A DNA stretch of 64,000 bases from Bactrocera neohumeralis (Eukaryota; Arthropoda; Insecta; Diptera; Tephritidae). The notes beneath the pieces are model-generated. The model searched no databases and was not told where the DNA came from. It saw only the letters and a list, made by a program, of their open reading frames with translations. Positions 11,694 to 23,690 of the stretch are shown piece after piece. Position numbers and translations under genes: made by a program. How positions within the stretch are numbered: position 1 is the stretch's first letter; each line of letters starts with the position of its first letter. Location: NCBI RefSeq assembly GCF_024586455.1, contig NC_065922.1, positions 16,860,089 to 16,924,088 on the forward strand, written 5' to 3'.

Positions 11694-11978
11694 TCAACAA
11701 AGCACTTTTTTCAATTATTTATCTTCTCTTTACACTGAAAACACTGAACCTCTAAATATGTAGCCTACATTTAGGCACAATTTAGAAATCTAGCAAAGTC
11801 ACGCACCTTATTTAGTGTCGAAAGAAAATGACAAATAAGCAGCTTCAACAAAGCACTTTTTTCAATTATTTATCATATCTTAACACTGAAAAAACTGAAC
11901 CTCGAAAATTGTAGCCTACATTTAGCCACAATTTAGGAATCTATCAAAGTCACGCACCTTATTTAGTGACGAAAGAAA
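11694..11978. repeat. 151-bp direct tandem duplication
   Basis: Two adjacent copies start with TCAACAAAGCACTTTTTTC at 11694 and 11845. Both contain TAGCCTACATTTAG and AAAGTCACGCACCTTATTT in the same order, with scattered substitutions, so the duplication is not recent. Confidence 0.85.
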
Positions 11979-14900
11979 CGCTAAAAACAAAAACATTAAA
12001 TTCTGAGAAAGCTATATTCATTAATACTTATATAACTTTCACAGCAATTTCTGCCCTCACAAAAAAACACAATAATTTTTATTATACAAATTCAATTTAA
12101 ATTCCGCCAACGCTCACAATTTCAATTGTCCGCCGCGTAAGCCAAAGCAATAAGATATTTACACTGATTGTACACTTGTAAAAGAGAACCCTTTCAAAGA
12201 CATCGTCCCTCCATTGCGCAGTGATTTATTTGCTCCCTTTTACCCTTATCCTTAAACAGAATTTTTTTCGCCTCTTCTTTCAAAACCTCTCAATGTCACA
12301 CTAGAAAAAGTAATAAATTTTCCGCTGCAGCGACTTTAAATCCTTTTGTATGACTACGCGACTGCTGCTTAAGCCGAATTGTTTATGAGCTTTGAGTTGC
12401 TGTAATTTATACCACATTTTTTATTTATTTATTGCTTTGTTTCACATTATTTTTTTATTTTATTTTTTTTATTTTTATTTTTTGGTTCTGCGCTCAAATG
12501 GTTTATGTGGCTGAGGCAGAAGTGCATTTGAGCATTGAAACCAATTCGTGTTGTATGCCACATGTGGTCGCGTGAAATTATATTTACGATTTTTAGCGTT
12601 TTAAAATTATGACTTGCCACTTACCGCAGCAAACACAAAAACAAAAGCAAAACTTAGAAAAGTGGATTTAATGCGCAAAGCAGTTGTGGCATTTATGCGC
12701 TGTGTTGGACTTACCAAGGAAAAAATTTACTGCTGATATTTGTAGTATATAATTTACTGTTATGAGAGCTAACGGTCACATGCATTTGTAGGAGTGTGTG
12801 TGTGTACATACCTGAAAATAAATGGAAAGTTAAGAAAGCATTAGTGAAAGTAATTATAATGAGAAATGGTACTGATATGAAGAATTTGTATTTATTAAGG
12901 CGCCTAAATGTATGCTATGAATATATGTAGCTACGCCCTCTATGCATACCAAAGACGCCCACAGGCGCTATATATCGATTTCAAATTAATGTGTTTATAA
13001 ATATATGAAGAAATGCACATAAAAAAACATACATACATATGTATAAAAGTACATATGTCTATATGCATTAATTCACATTACCATCATAAAATCACACACA
13101 TACACATGCATACATGCATAAATACAAATACACGTTAATGTAGCGAGGCCAAGGACATCGTTTATTCTCAACACAAACCAATTGCGGTAATTGTTGTTGT
13201 TATTTTTATATTTCACTTATGTTGTTTTTTCTGTTTGTTTGCCACCGTTTAATGCGAGAAACAGCATTTTTTATCCTTTGAATGCTTTTCGGATGGCGCT
13301 CAAAGGTCATTACTCGGCTACACACGTACAAAAGCCGTCATTTTAAATAAAAAGCAAGCACACAAGTATCATGCAATAACAACAACGACAACGGCAGCAA
13401 TATAAAAAAGTGATGAATTGAAAATGGAAAATCGCTTAATCGAGTGCAATACGTTTAAATGACCCTTAAGGTGCGGAATACATAAATCTTTATGCATATT
13501 TGTGGCCCGAAAGGGAGTGGGAGGAGAGAGCGAGGCAGAAGGAGCGCGTGATAATGGTACGTCGCTGAAAGATTTATGCTCAATACAAATTTCTTTCAAT
13601 AAAAATGTGGATTACAAGGCTTCAATGAGGAAAGGTGACTGCAAGAAAATTAAGATTTTAGCAGAAAAATGTCTAAAGTAGACGAAAAATACATTTTTTT
13701 AAAGAAACTTCTTTTTAAGCCCAATGCTGCTTAGTGCAAGGCTTTAGAGCTATTTTCAGATACTTAAAACCGTATGTGTTGATTAAAATTTCCCTAAGAT
13801 TCAACTCAAAGAATCATATTTTCTTGAGTTCAAACAAAAACAATTTAAAAGCAAAAACAAAAACAATTTAAACGCAAAAACAACAACAACTCCATTTGAA
13901 CCGCACAGAAATCAATTCTCAAACCCTTTAACTTAAAAATCACTTCCAGCTTACCACCCATTTTCATACACTCTCAACTAATTGGTTATGAATTACAAAA
14001 CCTCAATAATACCAACCAAGATTTTCATATCTTTTAATAGCATGCCGATATTTTCGATTGGGCATTAAGCGTTTTGGCAACATAAATTCTCACGCTCAAG
14101 CGAAAACTCATAATCGATTGTATTTTATTCATGAACACTCGTTTGTGGCATGAAAGGCAATGGCAGTGACAGACACACAGACAAAAGATGAAACATTTTG
14201 TATATAAAAATAAAAATTATTGACAACAAATACAACAACATATGCATAAGTAAGGTAAAAACAAAAACATAAAGAAATTTAATAAATATGAACGACAATA
14301 CAACAAAAATGAAAGCCTTGTGCAGCGGACACATGCAATATGGACAACAGTGGTTGCGGTTTTCACACAAACACACGCGTGTATGCACGTTGACATAACA
14401 CACAAGGATTAAATGTATTTAAAAACAATACTTTATGTACATAATATTTCACAATGAAGCATATGGATGTATATGTAATTATATTAGGGTATGCGTTAAC
14501 TCACAAGTGGATATTTTTTGCCCTAAAATGATGATGCAAATTGATATTAAAAACGAAATTTTCCACTCAAAAAAGAGGGATAATTTTTTTCATAAATTCG
14601 ATCTTTTAAAAGTTTTACAAGGTTAAAGTTATATCAAGTTCTGAGCATTCATACAATTGCCTTAGAAATTCGGTGTTGCTTATACGACATGGACGCCTTC
14701 AAAAAGAGCAACTTGGGAAATAAAGGGCACCCAAATGTATATTAGTATTTATAAACATATTCATATGCGGAGCGGCTAGGTGAGAGTTTATACTGATGTG
14801 TAAAAAATAATACTTAATTCTTGTTTCCAAAGAGTAGTATTAAATTACCAACGAATGGCTAGATATTGATTAAAATTTCAAAACCCAATAGAGGGCGCGG

Positions 14901-15110
14901 AAGTTTAATTATTACCAGGAAACATAATAATGCTTCGATTTGGCTTATATGCGAAATATATGTTGAGGGAGAGGGAAAAAGGGAACTAAGCTTCTAAAGC
15001 AATGTGCCAAGAAGTCCAAATATTTTCAAATTCTTACAGTTATACGCATTCATGGCTCGATATTTTATAATATCAAAGCCCTGAGATATTCAAAACAGGC
15101 ATATATACAT
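11979..15110. other. noncoding AT-rich DNA
   Basis: No gene supported. It holds poly-T-rich stretches at 12415-12485, TATG/CA repeats at 13020-13130, (CAA)-like runs at about 13375-13400 and 13840-13890, and a fairly unique-looking stretch at 12100-12760. Open frames are short and low in complexity. Confidence 0.45.
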
Positions 15111-15270
15111 ATATATGTGACCTGGTCTACGAAAAGGGAGCTTAGGTGTCAAAAAAAAGGAGAACAATTAATGAGATAACGAGAAACTGACGATTATTTT
15201 TAACAGCTTTTTCCAGAAAACTAGTTTTCGCACGTTAGCCCCCTTTTCGTAGACCAGGTCACATATATGT
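15111..15270. mobile_element. palindromic MITE copy 1
   Basis: About 28-bp terminal inverted repeats containing TGTGACCTGGTCTACG and AAAAGGG on the left, mirrored as CCCTTTTCGTAGACC and AGGTCACA on the right, around about 100 bp of AT-rich centre. A diverged second copy lies at 35079-35242, which argues for a small non-autonomous DNA transposon, not a unique hairpin gene. Confidence 0.75.
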
Positions 15271-15394
15271 GTCTGAGATGCGAAACACATTTGAATGGAA
15301 TATCTAAGTTTTAAGTAGGTTCCTTTTATGAATTAAGATGTTAAGAATTCGTTCAACTCCATAAGTATTATAATGAGCTATTGTTATTCGACAT

Positions 15395-16177
15395 GAACAA
15401 GAGCAATGAGAGTTACAATATTTCGAGTGGAGTACCGCAAAGATCGGTCTTAGGTCTTCTACTATAGAATTTGATGAACGACGGGGTGTTAAATCAACCA
15501 AAAAACGTGAAAACAATCGTATATGCGGATCAAAGTAGCAGTGGCTAAACATCTGAATGCGGATCAAATGCAATGACTGCATAAATGGTTTGCGCTGATG
15601 GTTTGTTGAAATGGGTCTAGAGTTGGCTGAGCAAAAACGGGAGTCTTGCTCATAATCACAAGGAAGGTAGAAGAAGGGGTATCACTCACCATAGGGAATG
15701 CGACATTATTTCACAGCCGTATCTGGGAGTAATATTGAACTCTATATTAAAATTTAAGGAACACCTGGCGTAACTTAGGGTAAAGCAAACAAGGAGAGAA
15801 CCAAAAGCATCACAATGTGGCAGCAACAATGGCAAACCTCAACCAAAGGACGGTGGACCCACAGGGTAATTCCGGATATTCATTCGTGGATAGATAAATC
15901 ACATGGGGACCACTACATCCAAATACTGAGTGAACATGGGTGCTTCAGAAGCTATCAGTACCGATTCCATCACGACCTTAGTACGTACTGTCCAACATGT
16001 ACAGAGTACATAGAAGACTCTGAGCACGTATTTTTTTCAATGTACTCGGTTTTCAATTGTAAAGGAAAAGTTAAAAGCTTCACTAGGCGGCAGTTCTTCG
16101 GTGGAAAATTTGACAGCTTGTGTCAGTTCTCGGATAAAATGATAAATATAAAGCGCTCAGCGAAGTCTCAGCTCTAA
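15395..16177 (+). pseudogene. R1-like LINE reverse transcriptase fragment, C-terminal part
   Basis: At about 15420 the plus strand reads SSGVPQRSVLG, the degenerate form of the fingers/palm motif SGVPQGSVLG of R1-superfamily non-LTR retrotransposons. It is followed by a YADQ remnant of the YADD catalytic box and an ELAEQK-like thumb segment, with stops and frame changes. The last 120 codons (15815-16177) are open. They carry the tail typical of this clade: TKGRWTHRVIP, GHGCFRSY-type sequence, and a CPTC-x-EDSEHVFF zinc-knuckle-like motif. The 5' half of the element is missing, so this is a truncated dead copy. Confidence 0.75.
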
Positions 16178-16835
16178 TTATGACAAAAGTAAGGCATATA
16201 CAGAATATTAGGCATCAGTCAGTCCGTATGATAGATGATACTTAAAGTCTTTCTCTCTCCCATGAAGTATTTAATACCTAAACCAGTGGTGCCGTTGCGG
16301 AGATATGAGTTTCAGAATAGGTTAGATTTAGCGGATTAAAGTACCGCACTCCAACTTTTGAGGCTTCCTCCTACTAAATGAAAAAAAATCGAAACTTTTG
16401 ATAAAACCTATTGATCAGAGCCATTATTGGTATACCTTCGAACCAATTTTGACTAACCCGTAATGACAAACAAACAAAAACAATCTAAGTATTTTAATTT
16501 TTTGACGAATTTCACCATAAAAATTCATATTTAATACTTTACTTCTTAACCGAATTGAAATCGAGTTGAAACTGGAAAGCAACTTTGCGTGTTGTTCTTC
16601 ACACACTAAATTTAGTTGCGTTTAACTCTACCGGTTGTTGTCCAGGCTGTAAATTTGGTTGTTTGCTTCGATAAAAGCAAGAATTCCAAATAAAAAACAC
16701 AAGCAAATATAACATTGGGGGCTGACGTTGATCGAGTAACTGACTGTGTGAAAGTCAAAAACTGGTTTCTTAATTATAATACTAATGTACTAAATTAATT
16801 TAGCTGTGCGAAAATACTATTAAATCGATTCACGT
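16178..16835. other. unassigned sequence
   Basis: No recognisable gene. The right end, around 16720-16760 ('GTAACTGACTGTGTGAAAG'), resembles sequence at 17240-17260 and may be the terminal part of the mariner copies described next. Confidence 0.4.
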
Positions 16836-16839
16836 AAGA

Positions 16840-17127
16840 TGTTGACAGCATCTGCTATCTCTCTGGTGCCAACACAATGAATTTCAACTAGAGTTTCTAT
16901 AACTTTATCGATTTTATCTTCATTAACAGAGACGAATGGACGACTCGCAAGAGACAAGTTTTCGATGACTTCACGAACTGCACTGAATATTTTGTGTCAC
17001 TCAAGCACTTGTCTTTGAGATAAAATGTACTCCCAGAAGCACTTTTAAAAAATTTAAACGATTTCGTAGCCGTGATGCCATTGGAAACAAAAATATTTAA
17101 GCGAAGACTTTGTTCAAACTTTTTCAT
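16840..17127 (-). pseudogene. mariner-like transposase fossil, N-terminal domain
   Basis: The minus-strand ATG at 17127 begins MKKFEQSLRLN, then a SNGITATKSFK segment, the layout of a mariner N-terminal helix-turn-helix. Further on, in another frame, come KIDKV-like and EIHCVG-like segments corresponding to the second helix-turn-helix. A stop and frameshift end it. The next fossil at 17340 repeats the last part. Confidence 0.6.
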
Positions 17128-17339
17128 GGTAAAAATCGCCAGACAAACATTACGCGTTATAAAAAAAAGCCCACTATCGTAGATAATATATCAAAACATT
17201 GAGCATAAAAAACGTTGAAAAATTGGTTTTTTGTCGATTGTACCTACTGTGTGAAAGATCACAAAAGTCCATGGTTTCATTAATTATCAAATCAGTCAAT
17301 GTACTAAAGATAATTTAGCTGTGCAACAAAAAGACTATT

Positions 17340-17515
17340 AAATCGTTTTGTTCCATAACGTTAAGATGTTAACAGCAGATATAGGGTTATCTCTGGTGCC
17401 AACACAATGAATTTCAATTAGAGTTTCTATAACTTTATCGATTTTATCTGCAATAACAGAGCTGGATCGAGGACTCGATGTTATCATCATTAATGGGAGA
17501 CGAATGGAAACCGAC
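17340..17515 (-). pseudogene. second partial copy of the same mariner N-terminal region
   Basis: The minus strand reads ADKIDKVIETLIEIHCVG, paralogous to 16840-16930 with about 530 bp offset. Shared DNA includes GGTGCCAACACAATGAATT and TTCTATAACTTTATCGATT. It ends where a truncated family A repeat begins at 17519. Confidence 0.6.
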
Positions 17516-17518
17516 TCG

Positions 17519-18195
17519 TCATAAATAAAGATATTAAAGTGAAATTTGGCACAAAGGATCGCATTAGGGAGGGGCATATTTGGACGTAACTTTTTTGGAA
17601 AAGTGGGCGTGGCCCCGCCCCCTACTAAGTTTTTTGTACATTTCTCGGAAACTACTATAGCTATGTCAACCAAACTCTATAGAGTCGTTTTCTTCAGGCA
17701 TTTCCATATACAGTTCAAAAATGGAATAAATCGGATAATAACACGCCCACCTCCCATACAAAGGTTATGTTGAAAATCACTTTTTACGGAAGAAATTGCA
17801 GAAGGAAGCTGCACCCAGGCTTTTTTTAAAAATTGAAAATGGGCGTGGCCTCGCCCACTTATGGACCAAAAACCATATCTCAGGAACTACTAGACCGATT
17901 TCAATGAAATTCGGTATATCATATTTTCTTAACACCCTGATGACATGTACGAAATATGGGAGAAATCAAAACCACGCTTCTTCCAATATAACGCATTTTT
18001 AATCAATCTGATGCCTTCTCTGTATAATACGAAGATAAACATAGGAACCAATGATGATAGCGGAAGAAAACTTTACACAAATACGGTGTTTGAAAAATAT
18101 GTAAATGACTTATAATGAAATCTCGATTATCACTTTATCATGCGAGAGTATAAAATTTTCGATGACACCCGAACTTAGCCCTTCCTTACTTGTTA
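17519..18195 (-). mobile_element. family A repeat copy 3, truncated
   Basis: Inverted relative to copy 1. It contains the hairpin end and two of the three GGCGTGG modules, but lacks the roughly 350 bp with the third module, (RGAC)n core and distal inverted repeat. The break falls in the segment TTTCACTTTAATATC next to the mariner fossil. It is somewhat more diverged than the other copies. Confidence 0.8.
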
Positions 18196-19780
18196 TAAGC
18201 ATTTTTGGTCACTTTAATGATACCAAATGAAGATTCAATAATTATTTTTCGGCTGGAGAAAGCCTGTTCAGAACCTTTACTGCTAAGACTAATGACTTTT
18301 GGATAGTCAATATCGTTTAAGTTGACCTTTCACTCGCTGAAATAGGTGTGCATACATATTTTACAATTCTCAAACACAAAAACAAAACTTTCTTATTGCA
18401 ACGTCAATTCTTCTGTGGCCACGTGCTTCAAAATTAAGCAGATATTGCTAAACATTTTTACGACTAGGTCACTTGAGCGAAATGGTCAAAGTAGAAATGA
18501 GTCAAACAACAGTTAAATCCGTTAAATATCGCAGCAGCTGGGTAAGCAATAGCTCAACAGCTGTCAAAGTTCAGTTTTTATAGACCTACTATGTAGTTAT
18601 ATGTACAAAATGCGCTCAATAAAACTTAATTACTGCATAATAAACCCACTTAAAACGAGCGAATGTAATACACAGACGCCAGCCAGACGGTCAATCAAGC
18701 AGACAGTTGGCAGAGTGGCTCACAACAAAATTCCAGCTTAAATTAAAAATTTTCGAAAAGGTTGCAAATATGTACTTCGGGAGCGGCGTAAAGTGTCTAG
18801 CGAAATGCAAGAAAAGTCTGAAATATTTCAATTTTACGATAAATATATATGTAGTTGTAAGTGTGTTTGTGTGCATGCCATAACAGTGAAAGCAGTAAAC
18901 GAAATTTAATTAAGTCGGTGTGTGGCCGCAATTGACTCAAGCTGAAAACAAGTAAATATTTGCATGGAAATACATAAACGAGTATATTACACTTACACAC
19001 ACACATACATTTATATATATGTATGTATATATTTTCGAGTGTTTATGTGTGTAGTTGTTGTGCGCACTAACCACGCTGCGGCACTTAGAACGCATACAAC
19101 TTTAAAGCGCCAACAGCGAAATATGGCAATTTGATTTAAGAGCCGGCCAGCCAGCCAACAACTGCCACAAGCGGTGTGTGTATATATGTGTGTGTGTGTT
19201 AGTTTCCGTGCTGGCCGCGAATTTACGAGCAAAGTGTGTCGTAAAACTGCGCTGGACTAATAATTTGCTAGGAAAATATTTTCACTTAACCCGCCGGCGA
19301 CAACAACCACTAAATATATAGTCAACAGACACATACATATACATATACATATATATATATGTATAGCATATGCTTGTTGTTGCCAAATATTTACATAAAT
19401 AAGCAATTTACACAGCAAATGTTATAGCTCATATCTGCTTGTCTGCCTGCCCGCTGCCCACCTCTTTGCCCGCTAAGTCATTGTTACTTAATCATTTGCG
19501 CAAATAAAATGCATTGGCCACCAGCAAGCAACCAAGCAACGGTAATGGCTCACGACCAGTCTTTAACTTTTACGTCAGCAATGACAACATCGTAAAGTAA
19601 AATACGAGCGTCAACGGTAACTTTTCGTTACTGCCATATCCTGCTGAAGTCGTGCATATATTAATGGCAAACAGGGTGCCTCTTCTAATGTTGACCTATC
19701 AACTATTTAAATATCAGAATTAATAACCTTTTAACTATTAAATTATCCTAATTCAAATATTCACATTGAAATTCATAAAA
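18196..19780. other. noncoding DNA with GT and TATA repeats
   Basis: No gene supported. Microsatellites lie at 19000-19040, 19175-19200 and 19330-19365. Short minus-strand open frames here mirror the repeats. Confidence 0.45.
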
Positions 19781-20833
19781 AACAAGTAAGGAAGGGCTAA
19801 GTTCGGGTGTCACCGAACATTTTATACTCTCGCATGATAAAGTGATAATCGAGATTTCATTATCCGTCATTTACATATTTTTCAAATACCGTATTTGTGT
19901 AAAGTTTTATTCCGCTATCATCATTGGTTCCTAAAGTACTATATATTATATAGAGAAGGCATCAGATGGAATTCAAAATAGCGTTATATTGGAAGAAGGC
20001 GTGGTTGTGAACCGATTTCACCCATATATCGTACATGTCATCAGGGTGTTAAGAAAATATTATATACCGAATTTCATTGAAATCGGTGGAGTAGTTCCTG
20101 AGATATGGTTTTTGGTCCATAAGTGGGCGACGCCACGCCCATTTTCAATTTTTAAAAAAAGCCTGGATGCAGCTTCCATCTGCCATTTCTTCCGTAAAAT
20201 TTAGTGTTTCTGACGTTTTTCGTTAGTCGGTTAACGCACTTTTAGTGATTTTCAACATAACCTTTGTATGGGAGGTGGGCGTGTTATTATCCGATTTCTT
20301 CCATTTTTGAACTGTATTGGAAATGCCTGAAGGAAACGACTCTATAGAGTTTGGTTGACATAGCTATAGTCGTTTCTGAGATATATACAAAAAACTTAGT
20401 AAAGGGCGGGGCCACGCCCACTTTTCCAAAAAAATTACGTCAAAATATGCCCCACCCTAATGCGATCCTTTGTGCCAAATTTCACTTTAATATCTTTATT
20501 TATGGCTTAGTTATGACACTTTATAGGTTTTCGGTTTTCGCCATTTTGTGGGCGTGGCAGTTGGCCGATTTTGCCCATCTTCGAACTTAACCTTTCTCAT
20601 GGAGCCAAGAAATATTACCAAGTTTCATCATGATATCTCAATTTTTACTCAAGTTACAGCTTGCACGGACGGACGGACAGACAGACATCCGGATTTCAAC
20701 TCTACTCGTCACCCTGATCCCTTTGGTATATATAACCCTATATCTGACTCTTTTAGTTTTAGGACTTACAAACAACCGTTATGTGAACAAAACTATAATA
20801 CTCTCCTTAGCAACTTTGTTGCGAGAGTATAAA
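19781..20833 (+). mobile_element. family A repeat copy 4
   Basis: Full-length. Starts AACAAGTAAGGAAGGGC and ends TTGCGAGAGTATAAAA, with (RGAC)n at about 20667-20688 and a TA tract at 20729-20735. T/A runs on both flanks fit insertion between T residues without an evident target duplication. Confidence 0.85.
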
Positions 20834-23100
20834 AATATTTCTTGCATGCATATCGAACAGACTGATTTTTGCCAAAAATCTTCGAAATTTTGAAAATAAT
20901 CAGGAAAATAGTTTCAGCGCGTATTTGTCTGAACTCTTTAGCTTAGTGTAATCGGATCACAAAAAAAGATGTTTTCATGTGTAGAAGTTCACGCAAGTGA
21001 GGAAAGTTCTCTGATTGTCATTCACTTGGAAATGGCAAGAAACAGCACTTTTACATATGGCTCAAGCAGCTCACGACTTTCGGTCTTAGACCAAGTATCC
21101 TTTGGGTAGCCTAAGAACATCTGTTTGAAGGCGAGCTAAAGTGAGAAGGCGAACCATCTCTCCCCAGGGTTGTGTGCTGGGTTTTGGACCCATCATGTTA
21201 AAAACGCCCCCAATTCAGACTAAACAACAGCTTCGGAAGAGAAGTCCCCCTTTAAAGAAGAAGAATCGGATCACAAAAATTTAAACCGATGATGAAAATG
21301 GGCTGGACCTATCGACTTAAAAATCTTTTGCGACATTTATAGATATGATCTTCGAATAATGCTCGAAAGAATAGAATGAGATTTTTGATGATTTTTTCGA
21401 CTTTTGTCAAAAATCAAAATTTTGACCAGTCTCTCGATGATTACCTGAACTTATCTATTGCAATCAGGGTTTCGAACTTTTTAAGTCAAAAATTCAAAAT
21501 TTCTCAAACTGAATCGCTAATTGTTAAACTAAATTAAATTTAGTAAGTGTACATTATTTCCATTAAGTTATAAAATAAAATGTCTCTTCAGAAATAAATC
21601 AAAAAAAAATCAGAAAAAATTAATTTTTCTTTCTGACCCTCAAGAGGATTTAACCTCTTAATATAACCACTTTCATTAATGCAAGGAAGTTTGGTTAAGT
21701 TCGAGTATAAATAAATGCAGAGTTGTGAATGAGTCTTTGAGTACATTATGACAAAAATTATACGGAAAGTGTAAAAGTAAAACAAATTGTTGCGCTCCCA
21801 ATCGATTTCATGTCATTTAAACTGAATGATCAAGGTTTTGCCGAAGAAAAAAGTTCTCCAGATCACTTTTGACCCAATCTTGCCTATACGACTTTTACGA
21901 AATTAAAAGTGCTTACTCGAGTTCATGAATTTGGAAAGGCTATTATTATCTCCCTTTATATGAAGACGCTCTAAGGTTACTGTATAGACTGCCACGAGGA
22001 GTTTGCATAGAAAGCAGAAGTTTGAAAAACACTTTAAATCTATAAAAGAAGAATTATGCGCACTTCTTATGACATCAACTCCTATCTCGAGAAACTGTCG
22101 ATGATCTAAAAGAAAACTGACGCTGCGCATTCCAGGAATTTTTCAGAGAGGGTGTGTGATGTAGTGGTCACCAGAGGAGACAATGGAAAACAGCAGATAT
22201 AGCGACTTGGCTTTAGTTGCGATTTGGTTTCTTACCTACCGCCCACTTTCAACCACTTAGCCACTTAGTAAGTATTAAGAGGAGAAATTTTCAATTCCCA
22301 TTTCCGGCCATTTTCGGTATATACAGGCTTACAGCCCTTTTATGAGATTTTAATCAATATTCGACTTTGCCATTCAGTTGACAAATAATAAAAGTCCAAA
22401 AGAAAGAAGAATTTTACCAGGCGACGATAGGTTTCTCGGCTTTAATGATTTGTGTTTGGATTTTGAAGATTTATGTGATATAGTTAGTAGCCTCCTGCCT
22501 GGTCATCTATGGTCAAATTATAGTCCACACGCTTCATTAAGCCGAAATAATTGAGATGAGATGATCACAAAAAAATACTAGCTGATAATATTTAACCCAG
22601 ACTGGTCCATATAAACTGCGCGATTAAACTGAATTTTTTCCAAGTTGGATACAACTATTTTTTAAGTTTGTGTGAAGTTTGATTTCCATATGTCAATTAG
22701 GGTGACTTTGAAAGTTTTCTGTTTATAACGCGAACTGTTTGTCCTATGATTTTTACCACAGAAAATAATACAAAGAGTTTTTTGAATTTTGTGTTGCTAA
22801 TGGAACCTAGAACTTCTTCTTGGAAATCTATTTTGCGAATGGAACCAAGGCTACGGCATAGTTAAAAATATTACAGAAGTGTTTTGGCTACTTTTTTTTA
22901 TACAGAACACAAGTATTTGAGTGAGAATTCGGTGAAGGTTGTGCAGTTATCGAAAACATGCCGCATTGGAATTATCCATCCAGCTTTGTTAATGACGATA
23001 ACAGCGAAAAGGTTAAATAAGAAGTGCTTGAAAATTTTCGTGTTGCCATCATAAGGATAGTACAGAATATCAGTTATTATTTTTTACATTACATGTCAAT
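20834..23100. other. unassigned sequence
   Basis: No recognisable domain on either strand. Repeated short phrases such as 'AATCGGATCACAAAAA' (20950, 21265) hint at old duplicated repeat material. No gene called. Confidence 0.4.
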
Positions 23101-23690
23101 CCGGGTCAAATTTGATCGGATGGTATATTTTCCGGAATATTGAAATTTCAGTAAAAACTTTTACAAAGATCATTCGCAAATAATTAAATTGTTATTTTTT
23201 TAGTCCGGGTCATATTTGATCAGATGGTATATTTTCCGGAATATTGAAATTTCAGCAAAAACCATTACAACGATCATTCGCAAATACTTAAATTATTTTT
23301 TTTTCAGTCGGATTAAATTTGATCAGATGGTATATTCTCCGGAATATTGAAATTATTATTGAATAATTAAATTATTATTTTTTCAGTCCGGGTCAAATTT
23401 ATTCAGATGATATATTTTCCGGAATATTGAAATTTCAGTAAAAACTCTTACAAAGATCATTCGCAAATACTTAAATAATTTTTTTCCCAGTCCGGGTCAA
23501 ATTTGATCAGATTGGTAAATTTTCCGGAATATTGAAATTTCAGTAAAAACCCTTACAAAGATCATTCGCAAATACTTAAATTATTATTTTTTCAGTCCGG
23601 GTCATATTTGATCAGATGGTATATTTTCCGGAATATTGAAATTTCAATAAAAACCATAAGAGAATTCCTTCCCAAATACTGAAATTAAGG
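23101..23690. repeat. 104-bp tandem array, six units
   Basis: Units begin CCGGGTCAAATTTGATC at 23101, 23205, 23309, 23388, 23492 and 23597. Spacings are 104, 104, 79, 104 and 105, the third unit being shortened. Each contains TTTTCCGGAATATTGAAATT and AAAGATCATTCGCAAATA. Units are highly similar, so this is a young satellite-like array. Confidence 0.9.

Noticed and set aside
15111..15270. Long hairpin as a microRNA precursor
   Set aside because: A second copy with the same arms at 35079-35242 points to a MITE; no known microRNA sequence was recognised.
15815..16177. 120-codon open frame as a host zinc-binding protein
   Set aside because: Its GRWTHRVIP and CPTC-EHVFF pattern and the upstream reverse-transcriptase remnants identify it as the tail of an R1-like LINE.
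23101..23690. Regularly spaced repeats as a CRISPR-like array
   Set aside because: The whole 104-bp unit is repeated without unique spacers, in animal DNA; it is a satellite-type array.
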